Positions 1 to 8,982 of a DNA stretch of 64,000 bases are shown here, piece by piece; within the stretch, counting starts at the first letter, position 1; every line of letters begins with the position of its first letter. The notes beneath the pieces were generated by a model. It was not told the origin of the DNA, ran no database searches, and saw only the letters and a program-made list of their open reading frames with translations. Origin of the DNA: Engelhardtia mirabilis (GTDB taxonomy: Bacteria; Planctomycetota; UBA1135; GCA-002686595). Position numbers and translations under genes: made by a program. The stretch is from contig NZ_CP036287.1 in the NCBI RefSeq assembly GCF_007748095.1, positions 6,448,001-6,512,000 of the forward strand. The letters run 5' to 3'.

Positions 1-1
1 C

Positions 2-2326
2 GCCGAGCTGCGCTTCGTGCCCGGGGCCAGCAACACCTTCTCGACGACCCTCGAGCTCGAGATCTTCGGCTACTGGTCCGAGCCCGTGGTCGGCCCCGAC
101 AACGTGGCCTACCGCCGCCTGACCTTCCCCGGCATGGGCGAGCTGGGCCAGACCGGCGCCCCGGAGCTGCCGGCCATGCGCACGCGACTGGCGGTGGCCA
201 CCGACGTGATGGACACGACCCTGCTCGGGGTCTCCGTCGCCCCCGGTGACCAGCAGAGCTTCTCCATGACCCTCTACCCGGAGCCGATCCCGGCCCTGGA
301 TGGCGGTGACCCGGGTCCCGGCGATCCCAACGGGAGCCCCGAGGTGTTCCAGAAGGACGCGGCGATCTACGCCACCAACGCCAGCTTCCCGACCCTCGAC
401 GGCACCCCCATCGCGCCGGTCCGCAAGACCTTCGGCGCGATCCCGACCTCGCTCGTCGAGCTCTTCCCGGTCGACTACAACCCGGTCGCGAAGAAGCTCG
501 TCGTCAACCGCCTGACGACCTACTCCTTCCGGCACGAGGGCACGCCCGTCGTCGCGCCGCCTTTGACCCTGGACAAGCTCGCCCTGGCCGAGGCCTCTTG
601 CCCCAACTGGCCCACCGCCGCGCCGTGGATCCAGGGCAACAGCACCAGCTACGACGGTCGCTACCTGATCGTCACGCCCGAGGCCTACCTGGACGCCCTC
701 GAGACCTTCATCCAGTACCGCAAGAGCACCGGCTACGCGGTCACGGTGATCACCCTCGAGTCCCTGCCCTTCGTCACCTGCGGCGAGATCCGCGGGGCGA
801 TCGACACCTGGTACCAGGCCGGCGCGGCGAACTTCGACCACTACTGCCTGCTGGTCGGCGACGTGGACGTGATCCCCTTCTGTCCCTCGGCCACCCCCGG
901 CCTGATCGACGGCGACGACCGCTACGGCTCGCCCGGCGGCATCGGCGACCTGGACGAAGAGGTCTTCGTGGGTCGCCTGTCGGTGGACAACGCGGCCGGC
1001 GTCACGCACCAGACGACCAAGATCATCGACTACGAGACCGACGCGACCGCGACCCACGACTACGGCGACGTGGTGCTGGTGGCGCACAAGGAGGACGCCC
1101 CGGGCAAGTACGTGGGCGCCCAAGAGGAGGTCGCGAACGCGGCCTACGTGGTGCAGCCGAGCTTCGTCAAGCGCTACGGCAGCGTGTTCGGCGTCGACAA
1201 CACCGACGTGCTGGCCGACATCGACATGAACGTGGGCCTGGTGGCCTACCGCGGCCACGGCTCCACCAACACCTGGTCCGGCTGGAACCTCACCGGCGAG
1301 AACTTTCACAAGGACTCGATCGGTCCGCTGACCAACAGCCAGCGTCCGGTGGTCTGGTCCTTCTCCTGCACCAACGCCAACCTGAACTGGAGCGACTGCA
1401 TCGCCGAGACCTGGCTCGAGGCCAGCGACGGCGCGGTGGCCCACTACGGCTCGACCGTGGCCTCGGGCACGAGCAAGAACCACACCCTCGACAAGAAGAT
1501 GTTCGAGGCGGTCTTCACCCACGGCCTGACGACCCACGGCCAGGCCATCGCCTGGGCCGAGGACCAGATGGAGCTCCTGCACCCGAACAGCACCTGGCAG
1601 AACGCCTGGATGTACCTGCTGCTCGGGGACCCGGCCATGAAGGTGCGCCGCAACAAGCCCAAGCAGCTCGACCTGGTGCTGCCGCCGGTGGTGCCGGTGT
1701 GCCCGATCGGGAGTCCGTGCTTCCTGACCGTGCAGGTCGTCGACGGCGGCGGCAACCCGCTGCCCGGCGTGCTGGTCACCGCCTACAAGGAATCCTTCCC
1801 CCCCGGCGGGCCCGACGAGATCTTCTTCACCGGCTACACCGGAACCGGCGGCACCACGGTCGTGCCCGGCCCGACCGAGCTGGGCTCGATCAACGTCACC
1901 GGTCGCGACGACGACGGCAACGTGGTCACCGAGGTCACCGCCGTGGAGAGCGGGGCCTTCACCAGCCTGGGCAACAGCCTGCCCGGGGGCTTCGGGGCGG
2001 CCGCGCTGACCTCGACCTCGACCCTCGACGCCGGCACGCCGGTCACCCTGTCCCTGAGCCACGCGGCGCCCAACTCCCCGGGCCTGATGGCCGTGGGCTT
2101 CGTCGACTCGGCCGTGCCGCTGTTCGGCGGCATCGTGCACCCGCTGCCCTCGGCCCTGGACGTGCCCGTGACGACGAACTTCCAGGGTGAGTGGACCTAC
2201 GACATCCCGCTCTGGCCCGGCGGCCTGCCGCCCGGCCTGAAGCTCTACTGGCAGGTCGGCATGCTCGACTTCGGCGCGGTGCAGGACGTGGCCCTGTCGA
2301 ACGCCCTGCGCTCGACGCAGCCCTGA
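2..2326 (+). CDS. Gingipain-like C25 cysteine peptidase, 5' end outside the window
   Basis: Family C25 (gingipain-fold) cysteine peptidase, a type normally exported to cut proteins outside the cell. The frame is open to the left edge, so the real start and any signal peptide are not in the window; the GTG at 17 is internal. At least 774 residues remain. A strand-helix unit beginning YLIVTPEAYLDALETF (about residue 221) followed by YRKSTGYAVTVI matches the start of the gingipain catalytic domain. The catalytic dyad is visible as His in YRGHGSTNTW (about 419) and Cys in WSFSCTNANL (about 455). Downstream lies an immunoglobulin-like domain (about 555-650), common behind C25 domains, and a Gly/Pro-rich tail. 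It precedes the kinase gene by 25 bases, so the two may be cotranscribed. The family call is confident; the substrate is unknown. Confidence 0.85.
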   Translation, partial: AELRFVPGASNTFSTTLELEIFGYWSEPVVGPDNVAYRRLTFPGMGELGQTGAPELPAMRTRLAVATDVMDTTLLGVSVAPGDQQSFSMTLYPEPIPALDGGDPGPGDPNGSPEVFQKDAAIYATNASFPTLDGTPIAPVRKTFGAIPTSLVELFPVDYNPVAKKLVVNRLTTYSFRHEGTPVVAPPLTLDKLALAEASCPNWPTAAPWIQGNSTSYDGRYLIVTPEAYLDALETFIQYRKSTGYAVTVITLESLPFVTCGEIRGAIDTWYQAGAANFDHYCLLVGDVDVIPFCPSATPGLIDGDDRYGSPGGIGDLDEEVFVGRLSVDNAAGVTHQTTKIIDYETDATATHDYGDVVLVAHKEDAPGKYVGAQEEVANAAYVVQPSFVKRYGSVFGVDNTDVLADIDMNVGLVAYRGHGSTNTWSGWNLTGENFHKDSIGPLTNSQRPVVWSFSCTNANLNWSDCIAETWLEASDGAVAHYGSTVASGTSKNHTLDKKMFEAVFTHGLTTHGQAIAWAEDQMELLHPNSTWQNAWMYLLLGDPAMKVRRNKPKQLDLVLPPVVPVCPIGSPCFLTVQVVDGGGNPLPGVLVTAYKESFPPGGPDEIFFTGYTGTGGTTVVPGPTELGSINVTGRDDDGNVVTEVTAVESGAFTSLGNSLPGGFGAAALTSTSTLDAGTPVTLSLSHAAPNSPGLMAVGFVDSAVPLFGGIVHPLPSALDVPVTTNFQGEWTYDIPLWPGGLPPGLKLYWQVGMLDFGAVQDVALSNALRSTQP

Positions 2327-2351
2327 ACGTCGGCCATCCTTAGGCACTGCC

Positions 2352-4973
2352 ATGCCGCGGATGGAGCAAGAAGCGGACTGGGACCGGGTCGAGGAGCTGT
2401 TCCACGCAGCCCTCGACCTGGCCCCGGCCGAGCGCGAGGCTTTCCTGGCGCGCGAGTGCGGCCAGGACGAGTCCTTGCGCGCCGAGCTCGACGACCTCCT
2501 GCGCGCCGACGACGAGGCCGAGACCTTCCTGGGCGAGGTCGACCGTGCGCGGGCGGCGGCGCCCCTCTTGGCCGAGGAGCTGCCGCGCCGCCTGGGCGCC
2601 TACCGCCTGCTCGAGGTGGTCGGCGAGGGCGGCATGGGCGTGGTCTACCGAGCCGAGCGGGCCGACGGCGCCTTCGAGCAGCGCGTGGCCGTGAAGATGC
2701 TGCGCCCGGGGCCGGCCACGTCGGGACTGCTCGCGCGCTTCGACGCCGAGCGCCGCACCCTGGCGCGGCTACAGCACCCGGACATCGCGCGCCTGTTCGA
2801 CGCGGGCGAGGACGAGCGCGGCGCGCCCTGGCTGGCGATGGAGTTCGTCGCGGGCGAGCCGATCGACGCCTGGTGCGACCGCCGGCGCAGCAACCTGCGC
2901 GAGCGGGTCGAGCTCCTGGCGCGGGTCTGCGACGCGGTGGCCCACGCCCACGACCAACTCGTGGTGCACCGCGACCTGAAACCCCAGAACGTGCTCGTCG
3001 ACGACGACGGGCGCCCGCGGCTGCTCGACTTCGGCATCGCCAAGGTGCTCGAGAACGAGGACGACCCAGGCGGCCTGACCGAGACCGGCGAGCGGGCCTT
3101 GACTCCGGCCTACGCGGCGCCGGAGCAGTTGCGCGGCGAGGCCGTGGGCGTGCGTACCGACGTCTTCGCCCTGGGGGTGCTGGCCTACGAGCTGCTCAGC
3201 GGCCAGCGGCCCCACGGCCGTCGCACCACCAGCCGCGGCGAGTTGGAACGCGAGATCCTCGAGCGGGCGGCCGAGGCGCCGAGCGCGGCGTTCGGGCGCA
3301 GCGACGAGGCCGGCGCCATCGCGGCAGCGCGCTCGAGCGATCCCCGCACCCTGCGCCGCCAGCTCGCCGGCGACCTCGACCGCATCTGCCTCACCGCCCT
3401 ACGCAAGGAGCCCGAGCGGCGCTACGGCTCCGCGGCGGAGCTGGCCGACGAGCTGCGCCGCTGGCTCAGAGGTCTGCCCGTGCGCGCCCGCGGCGACGGG
3501 CTCGGCTACCGCGCCTCGAAGCTGGTGCGGCGCCGGCCGGTGGAGACGACCCTGGCGGTGCTCTTGGCCTTGGTGGGTGTCGGCGCCGCGACCACCTTCG
3601 TCAAGGCGAGCCTGCGCGATCGCGAGCAGCTGGGCGAGATCCAGCGCCTGGGCGACCTGGAGTACCTGGCCGAGCTGCGCGAGCGGGCGGACGAGCTCTG
3701 GCCCGTGGGGCCTGCGCTCGTGGGCCCCCTGGAGAGCTGGCTGTCAGAGGCCCGAGCCCTCTACTCGCGCCGGGACCTGCACGCGCGCACCCTCGAGCGT
3801 TGGCGCGCGAGCTCACCGGACGAGTTGGAGGCCGGCGGCGTCCTGGGCTGGAACTCCTGGCGTGCCGATCAACTCGAGGACCTGGTGCGCGAGCTCGACG
3901 AGTTGAACGCGCAGGGTCCCTTCGGTCGCAACATTGCCGCCATCTCGTCGCGCCTGGCGCGCTCGCGGACCCTGGTGGAGCGCTCGATCGCGGCCGAGCG
4001 CCCGGCCTGGGACGCGGCCCTCGCGCGCCTGGCCGCGGACCCGCGCTTCGCCGAGCTGACGCTCGAACCGATCGCGGGGCTGGTGCCCCTGGGCCCCGAC
4101 CCCGACGGGGGCCTGGAGGCCTTCTGGCCTGTGGAGACGGGCGCGCGACCGGCGCGCGACGAATCCGGGCACCTGGTGCCGAGCGCCGAGGGCGGGCTGG
4201 TCCTGCTCCTGCTGCCTGGTGGCGAGGTCACGGTCGGGGCCCAGGCGGACGACCCGGACGCGCCGCGCTACGACCCCCAACTCCAGGTGGACGAGGGTCC
4301 TTTGCAACAGGTGCGGCTCGAGCCGTTCCTGCTCTCCAAGTTCGAGGTCACCCAGGGGCAGTGGCTGCGTTGGACCGGCACCAACCCCAGCGACTACCTC
4401 GAGGGCTCGATGGCCGGCGGTCGCGGCTTCGGGCCCACCAACCCGGTGGAGCGGGTGAGCTGGACCCAGGCCCGCGCGGCCCTCACGGGCCTGGCCCTGG
4501 ACCTGCCCACCGAAGCCCAGTGGGACTACGCCAACCGCGCCGGTAGCGACACGGTCTGGGCCACCGGCGACGACGAGCACAGCCTGGGCGGCTTCGTCAA
4601 CATCGCCGACCTGTACGCCAAGACCAACAGCGGCGAGGCCCGCTGGCCCTTCTCGGAGTGGCTCGACGACGGGCACTCGGTCCACGCCCCGGTGGGCAGC
4701 TACCGGCCCAACCCGTTCGGTCTGCACGACATGCTGGGCAACGTCTGGGAGTGGTGCCGCGACCGCTTCTTCCGCTACGACGAGGCCGCCGCGCGCCCCG
4801 GCGACGGGCTGCGCGGGGCGGACGTCGAGGTGCCGACGGACCACCCGATCGTCGCGCGGGGCGGGGGCTACGGGAACTCGCCCATGAACCTGCGTAGCGC
4901 GGAGCGGTACCCGACGAGTCCGACGCTCGAGAGCCGCAGCACGGGCATTCGCCCGGCGCGGGCCTGGCGCTAG
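2352..4973 (+). CDS. Serine/threonine protein kinase fused to a formylglycine-generating-enzyme-like domain
   Basis: Membrane-anchored Hanks-type kinase of 873 residues. Residues 1-80 are the acidic helical leader common in planctomycetal and acidobacterial kinases. The kinase domain spans about 82-370, with the glycine loop GEGGMGVVYRAE, catalytic HRDLKPQN (about 205) and DFGIAK (about 225). One hydrophobic segment at about 398-415 anchors it, so the kinase is cytoplasmic and the C-terminal half is outside. That half has a helical linker and a sulfatase-modifying-factor (FGE/SUMF1) fold from about 613, with GNVWEWCRDR (about 797) and ARGGGYGNS (about 836). The paired cysteines used by true FGE near the C-terminus are not present (the region reads LRSAERY), so this domain is probably a sensor or binding module rather than an oxidase. 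ATG start; it ends in TAG followed at once by TGA. Confidence 0.9.
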   Translation: MPRMEQEADWDRVEELFHAALDLAPAEREAFLARECGQDESLRAELDDLLRADDEAETFLGEVDRARAAAPLLAEELPRRLGAYRLLEVVGEGGMGVVYRAERADGAFEQRVAVKMLRPGPATSGLLARFDAERRTLARLQHPDIARLFDAGEDERGAPWLAMEFVAGEPIDAWCDRRRSNLRERVELLARVCDAVAHAHDQLVVHRDLKPQNVLVDDDGRPRLLDFGIAKVLENEDDPGGLTETGERALTPAYAAPEQLRGEAVGVRTDVFALGVLAYELLSGQRPHGRRTTSRGELEREILERAAEAPSAAFGRSDEAGAIAAARSSDPRTLRRQLAGDLDRICLTALRKEPERRYGSAAELADELRRWLRGLPVRARGDGLGYRASKLVRRRPVETTLAVLLALVGVGAATTFVKASLRDREQLGEIQRLGDLEYLAELRERADELWPVGPALVGPLESWLSEARALYSRRDLHARTLERWRASSPDELEAGGVLGWNSWRADQLEDLVRELDELNAQGPFGRNIAAISSRLARSRTLVERSIAAERPAWDAALARLAADPRFAELTLEPIAGLVPLGPDPDGGLEAFWPVETGARPARDESGHLVPSAEGGLVLLLLPGGEVTVGAQADDPDAPRYDPQLQVDEGPLQQVRLEPFLLSKFEVTQGQWLRWTGTNPSDYLEGSMAGGRGFGPTNPVERVSWTQARAALTGLALDLPTEAQWDYANRAGSDTVWATGDDEHSLGGFVNIADLYAKTNSGEARWPFSEWLDDGHSVHAPVGSYRPNPFGLHDMLGNVWEWCRDRFFRYDEAAARPGDGLRGADVEVPTDHPIVARGGGYGNSPMNLRSAERYPTSPTLESRSTGIRPARAWR

Positions 4974-4974
4974 T

Positions 4975-5025
4975 GAGCAGTAGGCGGCGGTTTCGTGCCT
5001 GGCACCGTACGAACGCCTACTGCTC
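4975..5025. repeat. Family A repeat, single arm, forming a hairpin between convergent genes
   Basis: The 39-base family A unit (4982-5020, ending CCGTACGAACGCCTAC) occurs once here. Its flanks make it a hairpin: GAGCAGTAGGCG (4975-4986) is perfectly complementary to CGCCTACTGCTC (5014-5025), and the interior holds the small palindrome GTGCCTGGCAC. It begins two bases after the kinase stop codon and ends six bases before the end of the opposing FG-GAP gene, so it may act as a terminator for both. The same unit recurs at 15.3 and 31.9 kb. Confidence 0.85.
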
Positions 5026-5030
5026 GGACG

Positions 5031-6125
5031 TCAGAACGCCAGCAGGATCGACAGCACCCCGCTCGTCGCGCAGGTCACCACCAGGTCGACCTTGCCGTTC
5101 CCGTCCACGTCGCCGGCCGCGATGTCCGTGGGCCGACGACCCACGGGGTAGGTCACGCACTTGACGAAGCCTCCGGCGCCGTCGCCGCAGAACAGGGTCA
5201 CGCTGTCCCCGTCGCGGTTGGCCACGGCGAGGTCCTGGTCGCCGTCGCCGTCGAGATCCGCGATGGCCACGCTCTCGGGGAAGGCACCGGCGGGGAGCAC
5301 CGTGGGCGGCCCGAAGCCCCCGGCGCCATCCTCGAGTAGCACGGCGATGGCGTTCATCCCGCGGCCGCAGACCACCAGGTCGAGCCCGAAAACCCCGTCC
5401 AGATCGGCGGCCGCGACCTCGGCGAAGTCGCCGGCGAGCAGCAGCACGTCGTCGTTGGGACCCGCCGGCCAGTGGCTGCGAAACAGGCCCGCCGAACCGG
5501 TGACGAAGGTCGAGTCCCGCCCCTGCCCCTCGATATCGGCGAACAGCAGGCGCGAGCCGAAATCGGGCAGGCCGGGCGGCTCGACGAAGGAGCCTTCGGC
5601 GAAGCTGCCGGTCCCGTCGTTGAAGCCGTAGTCCAGGTACCAACTGCTGAAGTCCCTCACCAGCAGCACCGAGTCCAGGTCTCCGTCGCCGTCCACGTCG
5701 GTGAAGCCCACCGCGTGCTGGCTGCCGCCGTAGGTCGGCAGGAACGGACCCGGCCTGTGGGTCAGATCGCCGTTGCCGACGTAGCTCTGGGTCGCGTAGA
5801 GCGGCGAGAGTCCGAGGTCGGGCACCCCGTCGCCGGTGAAGTCCGCTTCGGCCATGGTCGACTGCTCGATGTAGCCGAGTTGGGCCAGCCCGGGGAGCAC
5901 CTCCACTTGGATCCCGCTGGCCGTGAGCCCCAGGGTCGTCAGGTCGTAGACGCCAACGCCCCGGTTGACGAGGACCGTGACGTCCGCGGTGGGCCCCGGA
6001 TCGAGGTTGCTCACGAGCACACGCTCGGGGCTGCCGTTCAGGGGCAGGTCGAGGCGGGAGAAGCCGGAGGTCTGCGGCGGGACCGCAATCGGCGCGCAGG
6101 CGAGCAGGGCAAGAATCGGGATCAT
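5031..6125 (-). CDS. Exported FG-GAP/VCBS repeat protein
   Basis: Protein of 364 residues with a hydrophobic N-terminus (MIPILALLACAPIAV) that looks like a short signal peptide. The body is made of FG-GAP/VCBS blades of a beta-propeller, each with an Asp-rich calcium loop: ADFTGDGVPDL, TDVDGDGDLDSV, ADLDGVFGLDLV, ADLDGDGDQDLA and GDVDGNGKVDLV are all visible. Such propellers are generally extracellular binding or structural modules; no enzymatic domain is present. It converges with the kinase gene across the hairpin at 4975-5025. The ATG at 6125 starts the signal peptide directly. The function is unknown beyond the fold. Confidence 0.8.
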   Translation of the reverse strand: MIPILALLACAPIAVPPQTSGFSRLDLPLNGSPERVLVSNLDPGPTADVTVLVNRGVGVYDLTTLGLTASGIQVEVLPGLAQLGYIEQSTMAEADFTGDGVPDLGLSPLYATQSYVGNGDLTHRPGPFLPTYGGSQHAVGFTDVDGDGDLDSVLLVRDFSSWYLDYGFNDGTGSFAEGSFVEPPGLPDFGSRLLFADIEGQGRDSTFVTGSAGLFRSHWPAGPNDDVLLLAGDFAEVAAADLDGVFGLDLVVCGRGMNAIAVLLEDGAGGFGPPTVLPAGAFPESVAIADLDGDGDQDLAVANRDGDSVTLFCGDGAGGFVKCVTYPVGRRPTDIAAGDVDGNGKVDLVVTCATSGVLSILLAF

Positions 6126-6391
6126 CGGAGGCTCCGAACGGTGATGGGACGAGTCCCGCCGATGGCGGGCGTCGAGCGACCGAGCAACCTAAACACGAGC
6201 AAGGCGTTCGCGGTGCCCCGATAGAAGGGGATCCGCTTCGCGAACGCCCACGGTGGCCGGGCGACGGGTTCGTTCGCAGGGGCGCGTTCCTGCGCCGGCC
6301 CCGCCGTCCGCGGTCCCCGCCACGGAGCGCGACTGGCGTTGGTGTAGAGTCCGGGGCCCGCCACGAAACTGCGGACAAACCGGCAACCAAG

Positions 6392-7336
6392 ATGTCCTTT
6401 CGAGAACTCCGCCCCTGGCAGCACGACCACACCTTCGGCCAGGACGCGCGCCGGCCGGGCGAGTCCAGGACGATGCTCGTCATCGCCCTCACGGCGCTGA
6501 TGATGGTGGTCGAGATCGGGGCGGGGCTCGCCTACGGCTCGATGGCCCTGCTCGCCGACGGGCTGCACATGGCCTCGCACGCCATCGCCCTGTCCATCGC
6601 GGCCTTCGCCTACGTCTACGCCCGACGCCACGCGGCGGACGAGCGTTTCAGCTTCGGCACCGGCAAGGTCAACGCCCTGGCCGGGTTCGCCGGCGCGGTG
6701 CTGCTGGCGGTGTTCGCCCTGATGATGGCCTGGGAGAGCGTCGCCAGGATCCTCTCGCCGGTCGGCATCGCCTTCAACCAGGCCATCGGCGTGGCGATCG
6801 CCGGCCTGTTGGTGAATGGCCTGTCCGTCGTCCTGCTCGGGCACCACCACGGGGAGCACGACGACGAAGATGAAGAGGATCGCCATCACCACCACGACCA
6901 CAACCTGCGCTCCGCCTACCTGCACGTGCTCGCGGACGCCCTGACCTCGGTCCTGGCGATCTTCGCCCTATTGGCCGGCAAGTACCTGGGCCTTTTCTGG
7001 ATGGACCCGGCCATGGGTGTCGTCGGAGCCCTGCTGGTGGCTCGTTGGTCGATCGGCCTGCTGCGCGCCACCGCCGAGGTCCTCTTGGACCGCCAGGCGC
7101 CGCCCCACCTCACCGACTCGATCCGCACAGCCATCACGCAGGACGCCGACACCGAGGTCGCGGACCTCCACGTCTGGTCCGTGGGGCCCGGGATCTACTC
7201 GGCCATTCTGTCCGTGGTCACCGCTACCCCCGAGCCGCCCGAGCACTACAAGCGCCTCTTGCCCGAACACGAGCGCCTGGTCCACGTCACCGTCGAGGTC
7301 CACGGCCGCGAGCACGACGTGTCCGCTCGCACTTGA
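6392..7336 (+). CDS. dmeF: Cation diffusion facilitator, DmeF type
   Basis: CDF-family efflux transporter of 314 residues that would export divalent metals (Co, Ni or Zn) in exchange for protons across the inner membrane. Six hydrophobic segments are visible. The TM2 metal site is LADGLHMASHAIAL and the TM5 site is HVLADALTSVLA. Between TM4 and TM5 lies a His/Asp/Glu-rich loop (GHHHGEHDDEDEE, then HHHHDHN), the hallmark of the DmeF subgroup, and the N-terminus has the typical PWQHDHTFG. The C-terminal cytoplasmic domain (DLHVWSVGPG) is present. ATG start. The next gene begins at or just after its stop, giving a two-gene metal-efflux operon. Confidence 0.92.
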   Translation: MSFRELRPWQHDHTFGQDARRPGESRTMLVIALTALMMVVEIGAGLAYGSMALLADGLHMASHAIALSIAAFAYVYARRHAADERFSFGTGKVNALAGFAGAVLLAVFALMMAWESVARILSPVGIAFNQAIGVAIAGLLVNGLSVVLLGHHHGEHDDEDEEDRHHHHDHNLRSAYLHVLADALTSVLAIFALLAGKYLGLFWMDPAMGVVGALLVARWSIGLLRATAEVLLDRQAPPHLTDSIRTAITQDADTEVADLHVWSVGPGIYSAILSVVTATPEPPEHYKRLLPEHERLVHVTVEVHGREHDVSART

Positions 7337-7353
7337 CGCTCCGGGCCAGCCGC

Positions 7354-7950
7354 GTGACGACCACCGAAGACGGCCCTGAGCTGCGTCGCGTCGTCCGATC
7401 CGTCGCGCTCCTCAACCTCGCCTACTTCGGCGTCGAGTTCGCCGTGGCCCTCGGCATCGGGTCGGTCTCGCTGATCGCCGACAGCGTCGACTTCCTCGAG
7501 GACGCTTCGGTCAACCTGCTGATCCTGGTGGCCCTGGGCTGGAGCCTTCGTAGGCGGGCGCGGGTGGGCATGGTGCTCGCCGGCCTGCTGCTGGTTCCCG
7601 GACTGACGACCCTCTGGATCGCTTGGGACAAGCTCACAACCCTGGCTCCCCCGCAGCCCGTGACCCTCACATTGACCGCCGCCGGAGCGCTCGCGGTGAA
7701 CCTCGGCTGCGCGCTGATGCTCGCCCGCTATCGACACCACACGAGCAGCTTGACCCGCGCCGCGTTCCTCTCCGCCCGCAACGACGTGCTGGCGAACGTC
7801 GCCATCATCGCCGCCGGACTCGCCACGCTCCTGGTCGAGTCCGCCTGGCCGGACCTGATCGTCGGGCTCGCCATCGCGCTGCTCAACGTGGATGCGGCGC
7901 GGGAGGTCTATCGAGCGGCGCGCGCCGAACACCTGGCCGCGCTGCCCTGA
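7354..7950 (+). CDS. Minimal cation transporter, CDF-like membrane domain only
   Basis: Membrane protein of about 198 residues related to the CDF transmembrane domain. The metal-site patterns ADSVDFLEDASVN (TM2) and SARNDVLANVAII (TM5) are visible, with six hydrophobic segments. The cytoplasmic C-terminal domain and the His-rich loop are missing, as in the short cobalt-zinc-cadmium-resistance-like proteins. I chose GTG at 7354; a TTG at 7333 that overlaps the dmeF stop (TTGA) is an equally possible, translationally coupled start and would add seven residues. It probably works beside DmeF in metal homeostasis; whether it transports alone cannot be told. Confidence 0.75.
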   Translation: MTTTEDGPELRRVVRSVALLNLAYFGVEFAVALGIGSVSLIADSVDFLEDASVNLLILVALGWSLRRRARVGMVLAGLLLVPGLTTLWIAWDKLTTLAPPQPVTLTLTAAGALAVNLGCALMLARYRHHTSSLTRAAFLSARNDVLANVAIIAAGLATLLVESAWPDLIVGLAIALLNVDAAREVYRAARAEHLAALP

Positions 7951-7988
7951 ACCGATCGGCGCTCGCCACACGTCCCCCGGCGAGCGAA

Positions 7989-8855
7989 TCAGTCGTCGGC
8001 GCCTGCCTGCTCGATCGCCTTCAGCTTGTAGTACCAGTCATAGGCCGCTTCCTGGGAGCCGCCTGCTCCAGCCTTGCTCTCGTCGTAGGGAGCGATCTTC
8101 AAGCCGTAGGTCCCGTCGCCGTTGAACGCTGGCATCATCGTCGTCGAATTGGACTTCGCCTCACCCAAGTAGAAGCCGTGGCCGACGGGACCCTCCCGGT
8201 GAAAGACCTGCCCCTCGCGAGGGCGCAGCTGAACGGCGCCGTAGAGATCACCGAGGCGATCGCTTTCTCTGGCTGCAAAGCTGATGGATGATCGAAAGTC
8301 CACCTGTCCATGAGACGACGTGGCCGCCTCGTCGTTCCAGCGAAGCAGGTAGCCCTCGTCGCTTATCTCGAATCCGACAGTCACGCCCTCGCTCCCTACA
8401 GAGAACTCTCCGACCAGCGCTCCATCCTGTTCGCGCACCGACTCCTCGACGAGCTCGGCCTCGAATGCAAGCTGCTGCCAAACGGACGCCCAGCCATGGA
8501 GGTCCGGCTCATACCCGTGGAAGGACTCCAGGTAGATCCCGGCTTCATTCTCGAACCGACCGCCGAGTTGGCCGGTAGTCACCTTCGCCACCTCGACCGC
8601 CCCGGTCACTGACTGCCCTGTCAGGGCAGCTTCTGGAGCGCCGACTGGAAGCTCCGAACTTCGCATCTCGGCTCTCGCGGCCGCAGGGCCGGTGCCGGCG
8701 TCACTCAGCGGGACGGCGTCGCCACGGCCGCCAAGGTACGGGGGCGGCTCTTCGTCGGACTCGATCCCTCGTCGACCGTTGCCGAGCGCCCAAACGACCA
8801 TGACCATGGCGGCAAGTGCGAGCCCGCCCCACGCAACCTGCTTGTGCCCCATCAC
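7989..8855 (-). CDS. Unknown membrane-anchored protein
   Basis: Protein of 288 residues with one N-terminal transmembrane helix (VAWGGLALAAMVMVVWAL) and then a soluble region facing the periplasm. I do not recognise a family. The middle (about 95-200) reads as beta-strand-rich, with alternating charged and aromatic residues (YLESFHGYEPDLHGWASVW), and the C-terminus ends in a helical AAYDWYYKLKAIEQAG. There is no visible catalytic signature. It converges with the short CDF gene 39 bases away. Gene status is supported by codon use and a plausible ATG at 8855; function unknown. Confidence 0.65.
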   Translation of the reverse strand: MMGHKQVAWGGLALAAMVMVVWALGNGRRGIESDEEPPPYLGGRGDAVPLSDAGTGPAAARAEMRSSELPVGAPEAALTGQSVTGAVEVAKVTTGQLGGRFENEAGIYLESFHGYEPDLHGWASVWQQLAFEAELVEESVREQDGALVGEFSVGSEGVTVGFEISDEGYLLRWNDEAATSSHGQVDFRSSISFAARESDRLGDLYGAVQLRPREGQVFHREGPVGHGFYLGEAKSNSTTMMPAFNGDGTYGLKIAPYDESKAGAGGSQEAAYDWYYKLKAIEQAGADD

Positions 8856-8982
8856 TCGCCCCCCACTCCCTGTTCCCGACTCTCACGACACCCTGGCCCG
8901 AGAGGCGCGGGCTTCGCCAGTTGAGCCCGCGCGTGACCACATCCCGATTCGTTCGAGCTCGCCAATGACGAACTCGCCCGAC

